Positions 1-8,638 of a stretch of 64,000 nt of DNA are shown piece by piece. Made by a program: the position numbers and the translations under genes. The notes beneath the pieces are model-generated. The model did not search any database. It was not told the DNA's origin and saw nothing but the letters and a program-made list of their open reading frames with translations. Source of the stretch: Croceicoccus estronivorus (GTDB lineage: Bacteria > Pseudomonadota > Alphaproteobacteria > Sphingomonadales > Sphingomonadaceae). How positions within the stretch are numbered: the stretch's first letter is position 1; every line of letters starts with the position of its first letter. The stretch lies in contig NZ_JRQQ01000005.1 of NCBI RefSeq assembly GCF_001625325.1, forward strand, positions 289,532-353,531. Reading direction: 5' to 3'.

Positions 1-586
1 GCATGCCACCCAGCGGAAAGCGCAGGAAATCGAGCTGAGGTTCGGTCGTCGCATATAGAAAATAGCTTTGATCGCGGGCGGGATCGCACGCGCGGTGCAG
101 TTCGGCGCCGCCGGGACCGGAAACCCGCCGGACGTAATGACCCGTGGCTAGGCAATCCGCACCCAGATCCCGGGCCATTGCCAGCAGATCGGTAAACTTT
201 GGCCCCATGTTGCAGCGGATGCAGGGAATTGGAGTGCGACCAGCCAGGTAATCGTCGGCAAAACGTTCGACCACTTCTTCGCGAAACGAAGACTCATGGT
301 CGAACACATAGTGGGCGATCCCCAGCCGATCGGCAACGGCCCGCGCGTCGCGGATATCGTCTCCGGCGCAGCATGCGCCCTTGCGTCCGGTAGCCGCGCC
401 ATAATCATAAAGCTGCAACGTGATGCCGATGACTTCCGCACCGGTGGCGGAGGCCAGTGCCGCCACGACTGAACTGTCAACGCCGCCGGACATGGCGACC
501 ACGATCCGACACGCCTGCGCCGCGCGCGGCAGATCGAAGAGGGGGGCCGGGTCGAAATCCAGAGCAAGGTCTACAGGCGAACTCAT
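1..586 (-). CDS. mnmA: tRNA-specific 2-thiouridylase MnmA, N-terminal part (gene runs off the window start)
   Basis: This is the first ~195 codons of the ATP-dependent enzyme that thiolates uridine 34 in the anticodon of tRNA-Lys, -Glu and -Gln. The PP-loop signature SGGVDSS lies at residues 33-39, a CIRCN segment at about residues 122-126 carries the first catalytic cysteine, and ATGHY follows at about 147-151. The order matches the N-terminal adenylation half of the family. The second catalytic cysteine and the C-terminal domains lie outside the window. The chosen ATG at 586 is preceded by a GGGGCG stretch. The gene is divergent from the sciP locus, and the gap between them holds two dyad sequences. 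The motif assignment is secure; only the 3' end is unseen. Confidence 0.93.
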   Translation of the reverse strand, partial: MSSPVDLALDFDPAPLFDLPRAAQACRIVVAMSGGVDSSVVAALASATGAEVIGITLQLYDYGAATGRKGACCAGDDIRDARAVADRLGIAHYVFDHESSFREEVVERFADDYLAGRTPIPCIRCNMGPKFTDLLAMARDLGADCLATGHYVRRVSGPGGAELHRACDPARDQSYFLYATTEPQLDFLRFPLGGM

Positions 587-617
587 GGAACGCCCCATAC
601 ACGTGCCCGGGCCTTGC

Positions 618-665
618 GGCAAAGTTGCTTTGCCAACGCTAGTCCTAAGTAAAGGGCGCCTTTAC
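618..665. promoter_or_regulatory. Two 17-bp dyads in the mnmA/sciP-locus divergent region
   Basis: Two perfect inverted repeats, each with 7-bp arms and a 3-bp centre, sit one after the other: GGCAAAG-TTG-CTTTGCC at 618-634 and GTAAAGG-GCG-CCTTTAC at 649-665. Both contain AAAG facing CTTT. They lie between the divergent mnmA start (586) and the small ORF start (701), so they are placed where an operator for a dimeric regulator would be. The binding protein is unknown. Neither is followed by a T-run, so a terminator is unlikely. Confidence 0.4.
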
Positions 666-700
666 CCTATTTTGACGAAAGCAGGGTTACAACGCCTCTC

Positions 701-1036
701 ATGTTCGAGAATATCAGCATTACGGGGCGGGGCGTTGTCTCCATGCCGCCGGGAAGTCCTGTGACCGAGGGCTCGGCCATGGAAGGATTGCGCCCGGTCG
801 GCTGGCCGGAATTGATCGCGCGCTTTTCCGCCGCCTGCGATTTGCGCCATGCCATTGCTGCTTCGCGAGAGGCTGGGCGGGGCAGTTTCGATCGGAGCGC
901 GGCACATCACTTACATCACCTAGGGCAGGGCAAGCAGATCGTTAACCCTGACGGTTTAGGTGATCGTAAAGCTCGCGCGGCTAACGACGGTGGTGACGGG
1001 ATTAACGCTGGGATCGGCGATCGAGGAACAATATGA
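701..1036 (+). CDS. Conserved small protein of unknown function coupled to sciP
   Basis: A 111-residue product that I cannot assign to a named family. The middle part (GWPELIARFSAACDLR, about residues 34-49) and the tail with an NPDGL segment (about residues 82-86) resemble small hypothetical proteins that I recall directly upstream of DUF1153 genes in sphingomonads; this is memory, not a search. It ends in an ATGA overlap with the sciP start codon at 1033, which argues for translation and coupling. No signal peptide or membrane segment is visible. The start is uncertain: later in-frame ATGs lie at 743 and 779, and no strong ribosome-binding site precedes 701. Confidence 0.6.
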   Translation: MFENISITGRGVVSMPPGSPVTEGSAMEGLRPVGWPELIARFSAACDLRHAIAASREAGRGSFDRSAAHHLHHLGQGKQIVNPDGLGDRKARAANDGGDGINAGIGDRGTI

Positions 1037-1332
1037 TCGAAAACCAAAAAATCCGACCGGCGCAGGTTATCGGCCCTCTCGGAGAGCCTCTGACGCTTGA
1101 CAGCCTGCCTCCGGCCAACACACGACGCTGGGTCGTTCGCCGCAAGGCGGAAGTTGTCGCTGCCGTAAACGGCGGCCTGCTGACCATCGACGAAGTATTG
1201 GAACGGTACGACCTTACGCTGGAGGAATTCGCTTCCTGGCAACGTGCGGTCGATCGTTCGGGTATGCAGGGTCTGCGCGTAACGCGCATTCAGCATTACC
1301 GCGATTTGTATGAGCGTCAGTTGAAATACTGA
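1033..1332 (+). CDS. sciP: DUF1153 protein, SciP-type CtrA inhibitor
   Basis: A 99-residue helix-turn-helix protein matching Caulobacter SciP over its core: a WVVRRKAEVVAAVNGG segment near residues 33-48, then YDLTLEEFASWQRAV near 60-74 and a GLRVTR segment near 80. In Caulobacter SciP binds CtrA and blocks activation of CtrA-dependent genes in G1/swarmer cells. Family membership is clear; whether it controls CtrA in this organism is inferred. It overlaps the preceding small ORF by ATGA, so the two are probably co-translated, and a strong hairpin terminator follows at 1357. Confidence 0.88.
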   Translation: MIENQKIRPAQVIGPLGEPLTLDSLPPANTRRWVVRRKAEVVAAVNGGLLTIDEVLERYDLTLEEFASWQRAVDRSGMQGLRVTRIQHYRDLYERQLKY

Positions 1333-1356
1333 TTTTGCCAAATCGAATACAGCGGG

Positions 1357-1383
1357 AAAGGGCCGGGAAACCGGCCCTTTTTT
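1357..1383 (+). terminator. Rho-independent terminator of the sciP unit
   Basis: A perfect 10-bp stem (AAAGGGCCGG at 1357-1366, CCGGCCCTTT at 1371-1380) closes a GAAA tetraloop and runs into six Ts, starting 24 bases after the sciP stop. Confidence 0.92.
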
Positions 1384-1544
1384 CTTTGGCTGGAGCAAAA
1401 TCGAAAGATCTGCGTTTACCTGATGTACTGTGAATGTCGGTTGCCGGATTACAGGCGCCGAATCGAACGGTCGAGCGAAGTTACGTCACGTGCCGAAAAG
1501 CCGGTTCTGGCGGGACTATGTTAAAATAGACAGGAGGACGGCAG

Positions 1545-1811
1545 ATGGGTTGGATTATTGCGTTGATCGTCGGCGGTGTCGCTGGTTGGCTGGCAAGCAT
1601 GGTCATGAACCGGGATGCGTCGATGGGCGTATTGTGGAACATTATCGTCGGCTGCGTCGGTTCGGTGGTGGGTAATGCGATCGCGGGTCCGCTATTGGGA
1701 ATCCAGGGTACCGTGCAGCGGTTTTCCCTGACCGGGCTGGTTATCGCCGTGATTGGCGCCGTCGTGTTGCTGGCCATTGTTAACCTGATTCAGCGAGGAC
1801 GAATCCGTTAA
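1545..1811 (+). CDS. GlsB/YeaQ/YmgE-family small membrane protein
   Basis: An 88-residue, very hydrophobic protein with a glycine-rich first helix (IALIVGGVAGWLAS), a second around residues 30-50 and a third around 64-82, followed by a basic RGR tail. This is the transglycosylase-associated (YeaQ/YmgE) family, often stress-induced but of unknown mechanism. A good AGGAGG ribosome-binding site precedes the ATG. It stands alone, between the sciP terminator and three hairpins at 1821-1916. Its topology is consistent with the inner membrane. Confidence 0.82.
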   Translation: MGWIIALIVGGVAGWLASMVMNRDASMGVLWNIIVGCVGSVVGNAIAGPLLGIQGTVQRFSLTGLVIAVIGAVVLLAIVNLIQRGRIR

Positions 1812-1820
1812 TGGACTGCA

Positions 1821-1916
1821 GGTCAGCGCACTGCGCTGACCGCACTGGATTGCCAGTGCCCTGTACGGGGGCTATGGCGGCCAAATATGAAGCTCGGGCC
1901 CGCACGTTGCGGGCCC
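1821..1916 (+). terminator. Three consecutive hairpins after the GlsB-like gene
   Basis: Three perfect dyads follow each other: GGTCAGCGC/GCGCTGACC (1821-1841, loop ACT), GCACTGG/CCAGTGC (1842-1859, loop ATTG) and GGGCCCGCA/TGCGGGCCC (1896-1916, loop CGT). None has a long T-run, so termination efficiency is uncertain. They separate the GlsB-like gene from the RND operon. Confidence 0.55.
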
Positions 1917-1949
1917 GCCTATTGGCAGCCTTAGTTTACGGCAGGGGCG

Positions 1950-3146
1950 ATGAATTACGAAACTCCCCTTGAGGCGGAAGCGGAAGACGCTCGGGCGCCG
2001 GAAGAAGACGCGGTCACAGCGACCGATGATGGCGTACCGCGCCGCAAGCTGATCTTCCTTGCCATTTTTGCAGGCGTTGTCCTGCTTGTCGTCGCGTTCC
2101 TGATACACAGCGGCCGCGATAGCGGACTGAGCGAGGAAGACGGATCCAGCCTGCCGGTAGTTTCCGTGCTCGCTCCTGGCATGACAAGCGTTACCGGGCA
2201 GATCAATGCAACCGGCTCTCTTGCGGCGCGGCGTGAAATGCCGGTCGGGGTCGTGGGAGACGGTGGCCGGGTCGTCTCGGTGCCGGTGGAACCGGGCCAG
2301 TGGGTCCGTCGCGGTCAGGTTCTGGCTGTGATCGATCGCTCGGTACAGAGTCAGCAGATTGCCAGCGCGGCCGCGCAAGTGGCCGCGGCCAAGGCGGATG
2401 CTGATCTTGCCCAGTCCAATCTGGATCGCGCCCTGAAGCTGGTTGATCGCGGATTCATTTCCAAGGCCGATGTCGATCGGCTGACCGCTACACGCGATGC
2501 GGCGGTTGCCCGCGTCGGTGTCGCACGTGCCCAGCTCGGGGAACTGAGGGCCCGGGCCGCGCGGCTGGACATCCTGACACCCGAAGCCGGCCTCTTGCTG
2601 ACCCGCAATGTCGAGCCGGGCCAAGTGGTCAGCGGCGGGCCGACAGTGCTGTTCAGCGTCGCAAAAGCAGGTGAGATGGAACTGCTTGCCCGCCTTAGTG
2701 AGGAGGATCTTGCCCGGATCCGCGTGGGGCAAACCGCGCAAGTAATACCGGTTGGCTCCGACAAGAGCTTCACTGGCCAGATATGGCAGGTTTCTCCCGT
2801 GATCGACGATCAGACCCGGCAAGGCACGGCGCGTATCGCCCTGTCCTATGCACCCGAACTGCGCCCGGGCGGTTTCGCATCGGCAACCATACAGGGCGGG
2901 ACCGTCGTCGCGCCGCTGCTGCCTGAATCCGCGATTCAAAATGACGAACAGGGCAGTTTCGTGTTCGTGGTCGGCAAGGACAACAAGGTCGCGCGCCGTG
3001 CGGTAAAGACCGGGCTCGTGACCGAGCAGGGCATTGTCATCACCGATGGTCTGAATGGCAAGGAGAGGGTCGTTTACCGGGCAGGGGCCTTCCTTTCGGC
3101 TGGCGAAAAGATCAAGCCCAAACTCGTCAAACCGGCGGCTGAATAG
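1950..3146 (+). CDS. RND efflux periplasmic adaptor (HlyD/MFP family)
   Basis: A 398-residue membrane-fusion protein linking an inner-membrane RND pump to an outer-membrane channel. Residues 1-33 are acidic and cytoplasmic, and a single membrane helix spans about 34-52. A lipoyl-like half motif (EPGQWVRRGQVLAVID, about 113-128) is followed by an alanine-rich coiled-coil hairpin (about 130-200), the returning half (GLLLTRNVEPGQVVSG) and the beta-barrel and membrane-proximal domains. It starts 12 bases upstream of the pump gene that follows. No outer-membrane TolC-type gene is present nearby, so the channel must be encoded elsewhere. The substrate cannot be told from sequence. Confidence 0.9.
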   Translation: MNYETPLEAEAEDARAPEEDAVTATDDGVPRRKLIFLAIFAGVVLLVVAFLIHSGRDSGLSEEDGSSLPVVSVLAPGMTSVTGQINATGSLAARREMPVGVVGDGGRVVSVPVEPGQWVRRGQVLAVIDRSVQSQQIASAAAQVAAAKADADLAQSNLDRALKLVDRGFISKADVDRLTATRDAAVARVGVARAQLGELRARAARLDILTPEAGLLLTRNVEPGQVVSGGPTVLFSVAKAGEMELLARLSEEDLARIRVGQTAQVIPVGSDKSFTGQIWQVSPVIDDQTRQGTARIALSYAPELRPGGFASATIQGGTVVAPLLPESAIQNDEQGSFVFVVGKDNKVARRAVKTGLVTEQGIVITDGLNGKERVVYRAGAFLSAGEKIKPKLVKPAAE

Positions 3147-3158
3147 GCGGGCGGGCAG

Positions 3159-6100
3159 ATGGGTCTGCGCAATATGTCCGCCTGGTCGATCCGGAACCCG
3201 ATCGTTCCGTGTCTGCTGTTCGTAGGCTTGCTGCTCGCCGGTCTGGTGTCGTTCATGCGCATGGACGTGAACGACATGCCGGATATCGATTTCCCGGCGG
3301 TCACTGTCACGGTTACGCAGCCTGGCGCCGCACCATCCGAAATCGTTACCCAGATCACTGAAAAGGTTGAATCCTCGGTACGCTCGATCAGCGGTGTCGA
3401 CTGGATCGAATCGACGGCGAGCGAAGGCAATTCCACGACGATCATTTTTTTCGCCATCGGGACCGATGCCAATGTTGCGGTGAGCGAAGTCAAGAATGCC
3501 GTCGATCAGATTCGCGGCGATCTGCCAGACGGCATTCTCGAACCGCGCGTGGCCAAGATCGATTCGGCGGGTGGCGGCCCGATCGGATATTTTGCCGTCA
3601 GCGCCGATGATATGACGATGGAGCAGCTGAGCTGGTTCGTCGACGATACGATTTCGCGGCGGCTGCTGTCTGTCGAGGGGATGGCGCAAGTATTCCGCGG
3701 TGGCGGTGTGGACCGGGAAATCCGTGTCGTAATGGATCCGGACCGCATGCAGTCGCTGGGCGTGACCGCGGGCCAGATCAATGCCGCGCTGCGTCAGGTC
3801 AATGTCGATGCCTCGGGTGGGCAGACAGAGATTGCCGGTGCACGCCAATCGGTCCGGGTACTCGGCAATGCCGCGGATGCGCTGGCCCTGTCCCAGACCC
3901 GTATCAGCCTGGGCAATGGCCGGGTCATCAAGCTGGGCGATGTCGCCAAAGTCTATGACGGCTATTCCGAGCAAATTTCGATCGCCAAGCTCAACGGGCG
4001 GCAGGTCGTCACGTTCGGTATCCAGCGTGCGCGGGGGGCCTCCGACGTCACCGTCTATGACGGCACTTTGGAGGAACTGGCCAAGATACAGGAAGAAAAT
4101 CCCGGGGTGCGGGTTACCCCGCTTTTCACCACGGTCGATTATACGAAAGGGCAATATCTGAGCTCGATCGAGGCCATGGTGGAAGGGGCGATTCTCGCCG
4201 TGATCGTGGTCTTCTTCTTCCTGCGTGACTGGCGCGCGACGATCATTGCCGCAGTCGCGATCCCATTGTCGGCCATCCCGACTTTCTGGTTCATGGACCT
4301 TTTGGGGTTCACGTTGAACACCTTCTCCCTGCTCGCGCTCAGTCTCGTCGCGGGGGTGCTGGTCGATGATGCGATCGTGGAGATCGAAAACATCGTGCGC
4401 CACATGCGCATGGGCAAGACAGCCTATCAGGCAGCGATCGACGCCGCAGACGAAATCGGCCTTGCTGTCGTCGCGACGACATTTTCCATTGTGTCGGTAT
4501 TCCTGCCGGTTGGCCTGATGCCCGGCGTATCGGGACAGTTCTTCAAGAATTTCGGTCTGTCTGTCGTTGCGGCAGTGCTGATGAGCCTTGCTGTCGCGCG
4601 CATGATTACGCCGATGATCGCGGCGTACTTCCTAGAAGCCAAGGGCGCGGGCAGCCATGGCGAAGGCAAGTTGATGGATATCTACATGCGCGTCTTGCGC
4701 TGGTCCCTCGACCGGTCCGCCGCCGATGCCTATCGCGAACGCACGGGGCATTCCCATCACTGGCGCGTGCGTGTGGCGGCCTATCTGCGCGATCACCGGA
4801 TCTGGATGCTGGGAGTAGGGCTGGGCGCCTTGGCCTGCACCCTGTTGCTGCTCAGCGTATTGCCTGCGCAGTTCATGGCAAATGCCAACAACGATTCGAG
4901 CCAGGTCAAGATCGAGATGGTGCCGGGCACCACTCTTGAACAGACCGAAGCGGTCACCGATGAAGTCGTTGCCAAACTGAATCAGCAGCCGGAAGTGAAG
5001 CTGGCCGTCAGCGTGATCAACGAAGGCAATGCCGATATCTACGTTTCGTTGAACAAGGACCGCGAAACCACCAGCATCGAATTCGAACGCCGTCTCGCCC
5101 CCCAGTTGCAGGAAATTCCCGATGCCCGGGTGAGCTTCGCAACACAATCGCAAGGTGCGGGATCGGGCCGCGATATCACGGTCATGCTGACCGGGTCTGA
5201 CCCTGAATTGCTGCACCGTACGGCACAGACCCTGGTCGAACAGATACGTTCCATCCCCGACGCGGTCGCGCCGCGCATCGCGGCCGATCTGCAACGCCCC
5301 GAATTGATTATCGAGCCGCATTTCGATCTGGCGGCGCAGCTTGGCGTGACGACAGGGGCACTGAGCGAGGCAGTGCGCATTGCAACTCTGGGCGAAATCG
5401 ACAGGGACACGGCCAAGTTTTCGCTCGCGGACCGTCAGGTGCCGATCAGGGTGATTCTGCCGAAGTCATCGCGGCGGGATCTCTCGACAATTGAAAACCT
5501 GCCGGTGCCGACTGTGAGCGGCGCATCGGTGCCGCTCAAACGGCTGGCGACGATCCGCTTTGGCGCAGGGCCCACTCAGATTCAGCGGTATAACCAGGCG
5601 CGGCGGGTGTTCATTGGCGCCGATCTCGCCCCGGGCGCGGTCAAGGGACCGGTCGACGAGAAGATCAAGAAGCTCCCCATCATGCGCGACCTGCCCAACG
5701 GCATCAGCACTGAGGCTGTGGGCGAAGCGAAGATGGAACAGGAACTGATCGTCAACTTCAGCACGGCGGTGGTCAGCGGCATCCTGCTGGTCTTCGGGGT
5801 GCTTGTCCTGCTCTACAAGCGTATCGTGTCCCCGCTGGTGAACATGACCTCCCTGTTACTGGCTCCGCTGGGCGGGCTCATTGCCGTGGTGTTGATCGGG
5901 CAGCCGCTGTCGATGTCGGTTTACATCGGGATATTGATGCTACTCGGTATCGTGGCCAAAAACTCCATTCTATTGATCGATTTCGCGATCGAGGAAATGG
6001 AACGCGGTGTACCCAAGCTGGAAGCGATCATCGATGCCGGGCACAAGCGTGCACAGCCCATCGTGATGACCACGGTGGCCATGACGGCGGGCATGGTTCC

Positions 6101-6326
6101 GACTGCGGTCTCGCTTTCCGGCGATGGTTCCATGCGTGCGCCGATGGGGACGACGGTGATCGGCGGGCTGCTGCTTTCGACCGTACTGACGCTGGTAATC
6201 GTCCCGGCCGGTTTCAGCCTTGCCGACAGCTTTGAGAAGCGTCTGGGGCCATGGCTGCGGGATCGCTTCCTGACCTATCGTCCAGGCGATGAGAGGGGGG
6301 GCAGCAGGACGGCCCCCGCCGAGTGA
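3159..6326 (+). CDS. RND efflux pump, HAE1/AcrB-like inner-membrane subunit
   Basis: A 1055-residue proton-driven efflux transporter, typical in length for the family. The first membrane helix is at about residues 12-30, the porter-domain start PDIDFPAVTVTVTQPGAAP follows at about 43-61, and the central TM block begins near residue 335 with DDAIVEIENIVRHM near 405 (the TM4 proton-relay acids). The second large periplasmic region covers about 565-875, and a C-terminal TM block follows with GIVAKNSILLIDF near 930. A second in-frame ATG lies five codons in. It is co-transcribed with the adaptor at 1950 and overlaps the following DUF445 gene by GTGA. Drug or lipid substrate is undetermined. Confidence 0.93.
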   Translation: MGLRNMSAWSIRNPIVPCLLFVGLLLAGLVSFMRMDVNDMPDIDFPAVTVTVTQPGAAPSEIVTQITEKVESSVRSISGVDWIESTASEGNSTTIIFFAIGTDANVAVSEVKNAVDQIRGDLPDGILEPRVAKIDSAGGGPIGYFAVSADDMTMEQLSWFVDDTISRRLLSVEGMAQVFRGGGVDREIRVVMDPDRMQSLGVTAGQINAALRQVNVDASGGQTEIAGARQSVRVLGNAADALALSQTRISLGNGRVIKLGDVAKVYDGYSEQISIAKLNGRQVVTFGIQRARGASDVTVYDGTLEELAKIQEENPGVRVTPLFTTVDYTKGQYLSSIEAMVEGAILAVIVVFFFLRDWRATIIAAVAIPLSAIPTFWFMDLLGFTLNTFSLLALSLVAGVLVDDAIVEIENIVRHMRMGKTAYQAAIDAADEIGLAVVATTFSIVSVFLPVGLMPGVSGQFFKNFGLSVVAAVLMSLAVARMITPMIAAYFLEAKGAGSHGEGKLMDIYMRVLRWSLDRSAADAYRERTGHSHHWRVRVAAYLRDHRIWMLGVGLGALACTLLLLSVLPAQFMANANNDSSQVKIEMVPGTTLEQTEAVTDEVVAKLNQQPEVKLAVSVINEGNADIYVSLNKDRETTSIEFERRLAPQLQEIPDARVSFATQSQGAGSGRDITVMLTGSDPELLHRTAQTLVEQIRSIPDAVAPRIAADLQRPELIIEPHFDLAAQLGVTTGALSEAVRIATLGEIDRDTAKFSLADRQVPIRVILPKSSRRDLSTIENLPVPTVSGASVPLKRLATIRFGAGPTQIQRYNQARRVFIGADLAPGAVKGPVDEKIKKLPIMRDLPNGISTEAVGEAKMEQELIVNFSTAVVSGILLVFGVLVLLYKRIVSPLVNMTSLLLAPLGGLIAVVLIGQPLSMSVYIGILMLLGIVAKNSILLIDFAIEEMERGVPKLEAIIDAGHKRAQPIVMTTVAMTAGMVPTAVSLSGDGSMRAPMGTTVIGGLLLSTVLTLVIVPAGFSLADSFEKRLGPWLRDRFLTYRPGDERGGSRTAPAE

Positions 6327-7585
6327 GCGAGACCGGCTCTTTCCCGACCATGCGTGGCGGAGAGCAGCGCCTCCGCCGGATGCGCCTGACCGCTACCGGG
6401 CTGCTCTTGCTAATGGCGGCATTGTTCCTGCTGGCACGACACAATGCCGGTCTCCATCCGGCGTGGGGCTATCTGCTGGCTTTCAGCGAAGCTGCCATGG
6501 TGGGCGGTTTTGCTGACTGGTTCGCAGTGACGGCGCTGTTTCGCCGCCCTCTGGGGCTGCCGATTCCCCACACGGCGATCATCCCAGAAAACAAGGATCG
6601 CATCGCGGACACGATGGCAGTGTTCCTGCGCGAGAATTTCCTGACACCGCAAGTCGTGGCGCGGCGCTTGCGGGGCATGAATCTTGCGGCGACCGCAGGC
6701 CGGTTCCTGGCGGAAAACCGCACCGGCGAGCGGCGGTTGCGGGACGGCGCGACCGGGTTGATGGCCGATATTCTGCGCTCGCTGGACCAGAACTGCCTGG
6801 GCGGGATGGTGAAGGAAGGTCTGCGGGCCCAGCTGCACAAGATCGAGGTCGCGCCTCTGGTGGGGCAGATGATCGGTGCGGCCATTGCCGACAGACGGCA
6901 CCTGCCTGTGATGGATAGCGCGATACGCTGGATCGGGCGGACGCTGGAAGAGAACGAGGAACTGGTGCGATCCATCATCGCCCAGCGCGCCAATCGCCTG
7001 TTCCAGCTCACAGGCCTTGATGCGAGAATCGCCAACGCGGTGCTGGACGGGATGTACAAATTGCTGGCCGAATGCGCTGTCCAGCCGGATCATCCCCTGC
7101 GACATCGCGTGGAAGAAGGGTTGCAGGATCTTGCCCACGGATTGCAACACGATCTGGCACTGCGGGCCAAGGTCGAGGCCATGAAGCTGGAACTGCTTGC
7201 CGACCCTGCGGTGGGATATTGGCTCGATGGACTGTGGGAACGGTCGCGCGCTGCTCTGCTGAGGGCTGTGGACGATCCCGAACAGGCGTTGTCCGGGCAG
7301 TTTGGGGCGATGCTCGCTGAATTGGGCGGGGCGCTCGAACGCGATCAGCGGTTGCAACTCCTGATCAATCGGTTTGCGCGTCGGACGCTGGTCGGCGTTG
7401 CATCCCGCTATGGCGGGCAAATCGTGCAACTCGTGTCGGAAACGGTGCGTCGTTGGGATGCCCGGACAGTCACAGGGCGGATCGAAATGGCTGTCGGTCG
7501 CGATTTGCAGTTTATCCGTATCAACGGGACCATGGTCGGCGGAATGGTCGGGCTGGGCCTGCATTTCATCGACGGCATTCTCTAA
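6323..7585 (+). CDS. DUF445 family membrane protein
   Basis: A 420-residue protein of the DUF445 (YjiN-like) family. Two membrane helices lie near the N-terminus (about residues 22-40 and 48-75), with GGFADWFAVTALFRRPLGLPIPHTAIIP, split here as GGFADWFAVTALFRRP then IPHTAIIP, as the family signature. A long helical soluble part follows, with a final hydrophobic helix (VGGMVGLGLHFIDGIL). Function is unknown. It starts with GTG inside the pump stop codon (GTGA overlap at 6323-6326), so its expression is probably coupled to the RND pump. Confidence 0.87.
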   Translation: MSETGSFPTMRGGEQRLRRMRLTATGLLLLMAALFLLARHNAGLHPAWGYLLAFSEAAMVGGFADWFAVTALFRRPLGLPIPHTAIIPENKDRIADTMAVFLRENFLTPQVVARRLRGMNLAATAGRFLAENRTGERRLRDGATGLMADILRSLDQNCLGGMVKEGLRAQLHKIEVAPLVGQMIGAAIADRRHLPVMDSAIRWIGRTLEENEELVRSIIAQRANRLFQLTGLDARIANAVLDGMYKLLAECAVQPDHPLRHRVEEGLQDLAHGLQHDLALRAKVEAMKLELLADPAVGYWLDGLWERSRAALLRAVDDPEQALSGQFGAMLAELGGALERDQRLQLLINRFARRTLVGVASRYGGQIVQLVSETVRRWDARTVTGRIEMAVGRDLQFIRINGTMVGGMVGLGLHFIDGIL

Positions 7586-7615
7586 CCCGAAGATATTCTG
7601 CCCGGGATACGGAAA

Positions 7616-7644
7616 CGCCCCCGGACCGCTTGGGACCGGGGGCG
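7616..7644. terminator. Hairpin between converging DUF445 and etfA genes
   Basis: Nine-base arms CGCCCCCGG (7616-7624) and CCGGGGGCG (7636-7644) enclose an 11-base loop in the short gap between two converging genes. There is no clear T-run, so it may act on either strand. Confidence 0.55.
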
Positions 7645-7672
7645 CTCGATAATTCGCCGGGATCCGGTGTTA

Positions 7673-8602
7673 TCAGACCTTTTCGGTCAGTTCCGGCACA
7701 GCATTGAACAGGTCCGCAACCAGCCCAAGGTCGGCGACCTGAAAGATCGGTGCATCTTCGTCCTTGTTGATCGCGATGATCGTCTTGGAGTCCTTCATGC
7801 CGGCCAGATGCTGAATCGCACCGGAAATACCGATTGCGATGTACACTTCCGGGGCGACGATCTTGCCGGTCTGCCCAACCTGATAGTCGTTAGGCACATA
7901 TCCAGCGTCGACCGCAGCACGCGAAGCGCCAACGGCCGCGCCGAGCTTGTCGGCCAACGGGAAGATGTACTGTTGGAAGGTTTCGCTGTCTTTCAGCGCG
8001 CGGCCACCGGACACGATGATTTTGGCGCTGGTCAGTTCGGGGCGTTCCGACTTTGCGATTTCGGAGCCGACATAGCTCGAAATACCGGCATCGCCGGGGC
8101 CGGACACTGCTTCGACAGTGGCGGACCCGCCAGTGGCTTCGGCCTTGGCAAATGCCGTACCGCGCACGGTGATGACCAGCTTCGCATCGGACGATTCGAC
8201 CGTTGCGATGGCGTTACCGGCGTAAATCGGGCGGGTGAAAGTCTTGTCACCTTCGACCGAGAGAATGTCCGATATCTGCATCACGTCGAGCAGAGCCGCG
8301 ACGCGAGGTGCGACATTCTTGCCGGTGGTGGTGGCCGGCGCGACAAAGGCGTCGTGGCTGCCCATCAGGTCCGCAATCAGCGGAGCGACGTTTTCGGCGA
8401 GGCCATGACCATAGGCGGCATCGTCCGCCAGGTGCACTTTGCCGACACCGGCAATCTTGGCGGCTTCGTCGGCAACTGCGGCGCAGCCTTCACCGGCGAC
8501 GAGGAGGTGAACTTCGCCAAGCTGCGAAGCGGCGGTCACTGCGGCGAGAGTCGCATCCTTGACCGAGGCGTTGTCGTGTTCGACCCATACGAGCGTCTTC
8601 AT
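7673..8602 (-). CDS. etfA: Electron transfer flavoprotein alpha subunit
   Basis: A 309-residue ETF alpha subunit that binds FAD and, with EtfB, carries electrons from acyl-CoA and other dehydrogenases to ETF:ubiquinone oxidoreductase. The C-terminal FAD domain is diagnostic: VSGGRAL near residue 205, GQTGKIVAPEVYIAIGISGA near 255-274 and INKDEDAPIF near 287. Length is normal. It lies 36 bases downstream of etfB on the same strand and surely forms an operon with it. No ETF-QO gene is present in the window. Confidence 0.96.
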   Translation of the reverse strand: MKTLVWVEHDNASVKDATLAAVTAASQLGEVHLLVAGEGCAAVADEAAKIAGVGKVHLADDAAYGHGLAENVAPLIADLMGSHDAFVAPATTTGKNVAPRVAALLDVMQISDILSVEGDKTFTRPIYAGNAIATVESSDAKLVITVRGTAFAKAEATGGSATVEAVSGPGDAGISSYVGSEIAKSERPELTSAKIIVSGGRALKDSETFQQYIFPLADKLGAAVGASRAAVDAGYVPNDYQVGQTGKIVAPEVYIAIGISGAIQHLAGMKDSKTIIAINKDEDAPIFQVADLGLVADLFNAVPELTEKV

Positions 8603-8638
8603 GAGGCGTTCCTTGAATTCCGTTGCATCAGGCGGGGA

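Noticed and set aside
941..960. Possible CtrA box upstream of sciP (TTAACC ... GGTTTA)
   Set aside because: The spacing does not fit TTAA-N7-TTAA. It is only a loose dyad.
1872..4403. An 843-codon open frame on the minus strand opposite the RND genes
   Set aside because: It is antisense to two clear RND genes, has no ribosome-binding site or family motif, and its His/Arg/Asp-rich content is typical of the complement of high-GC coding DNA.
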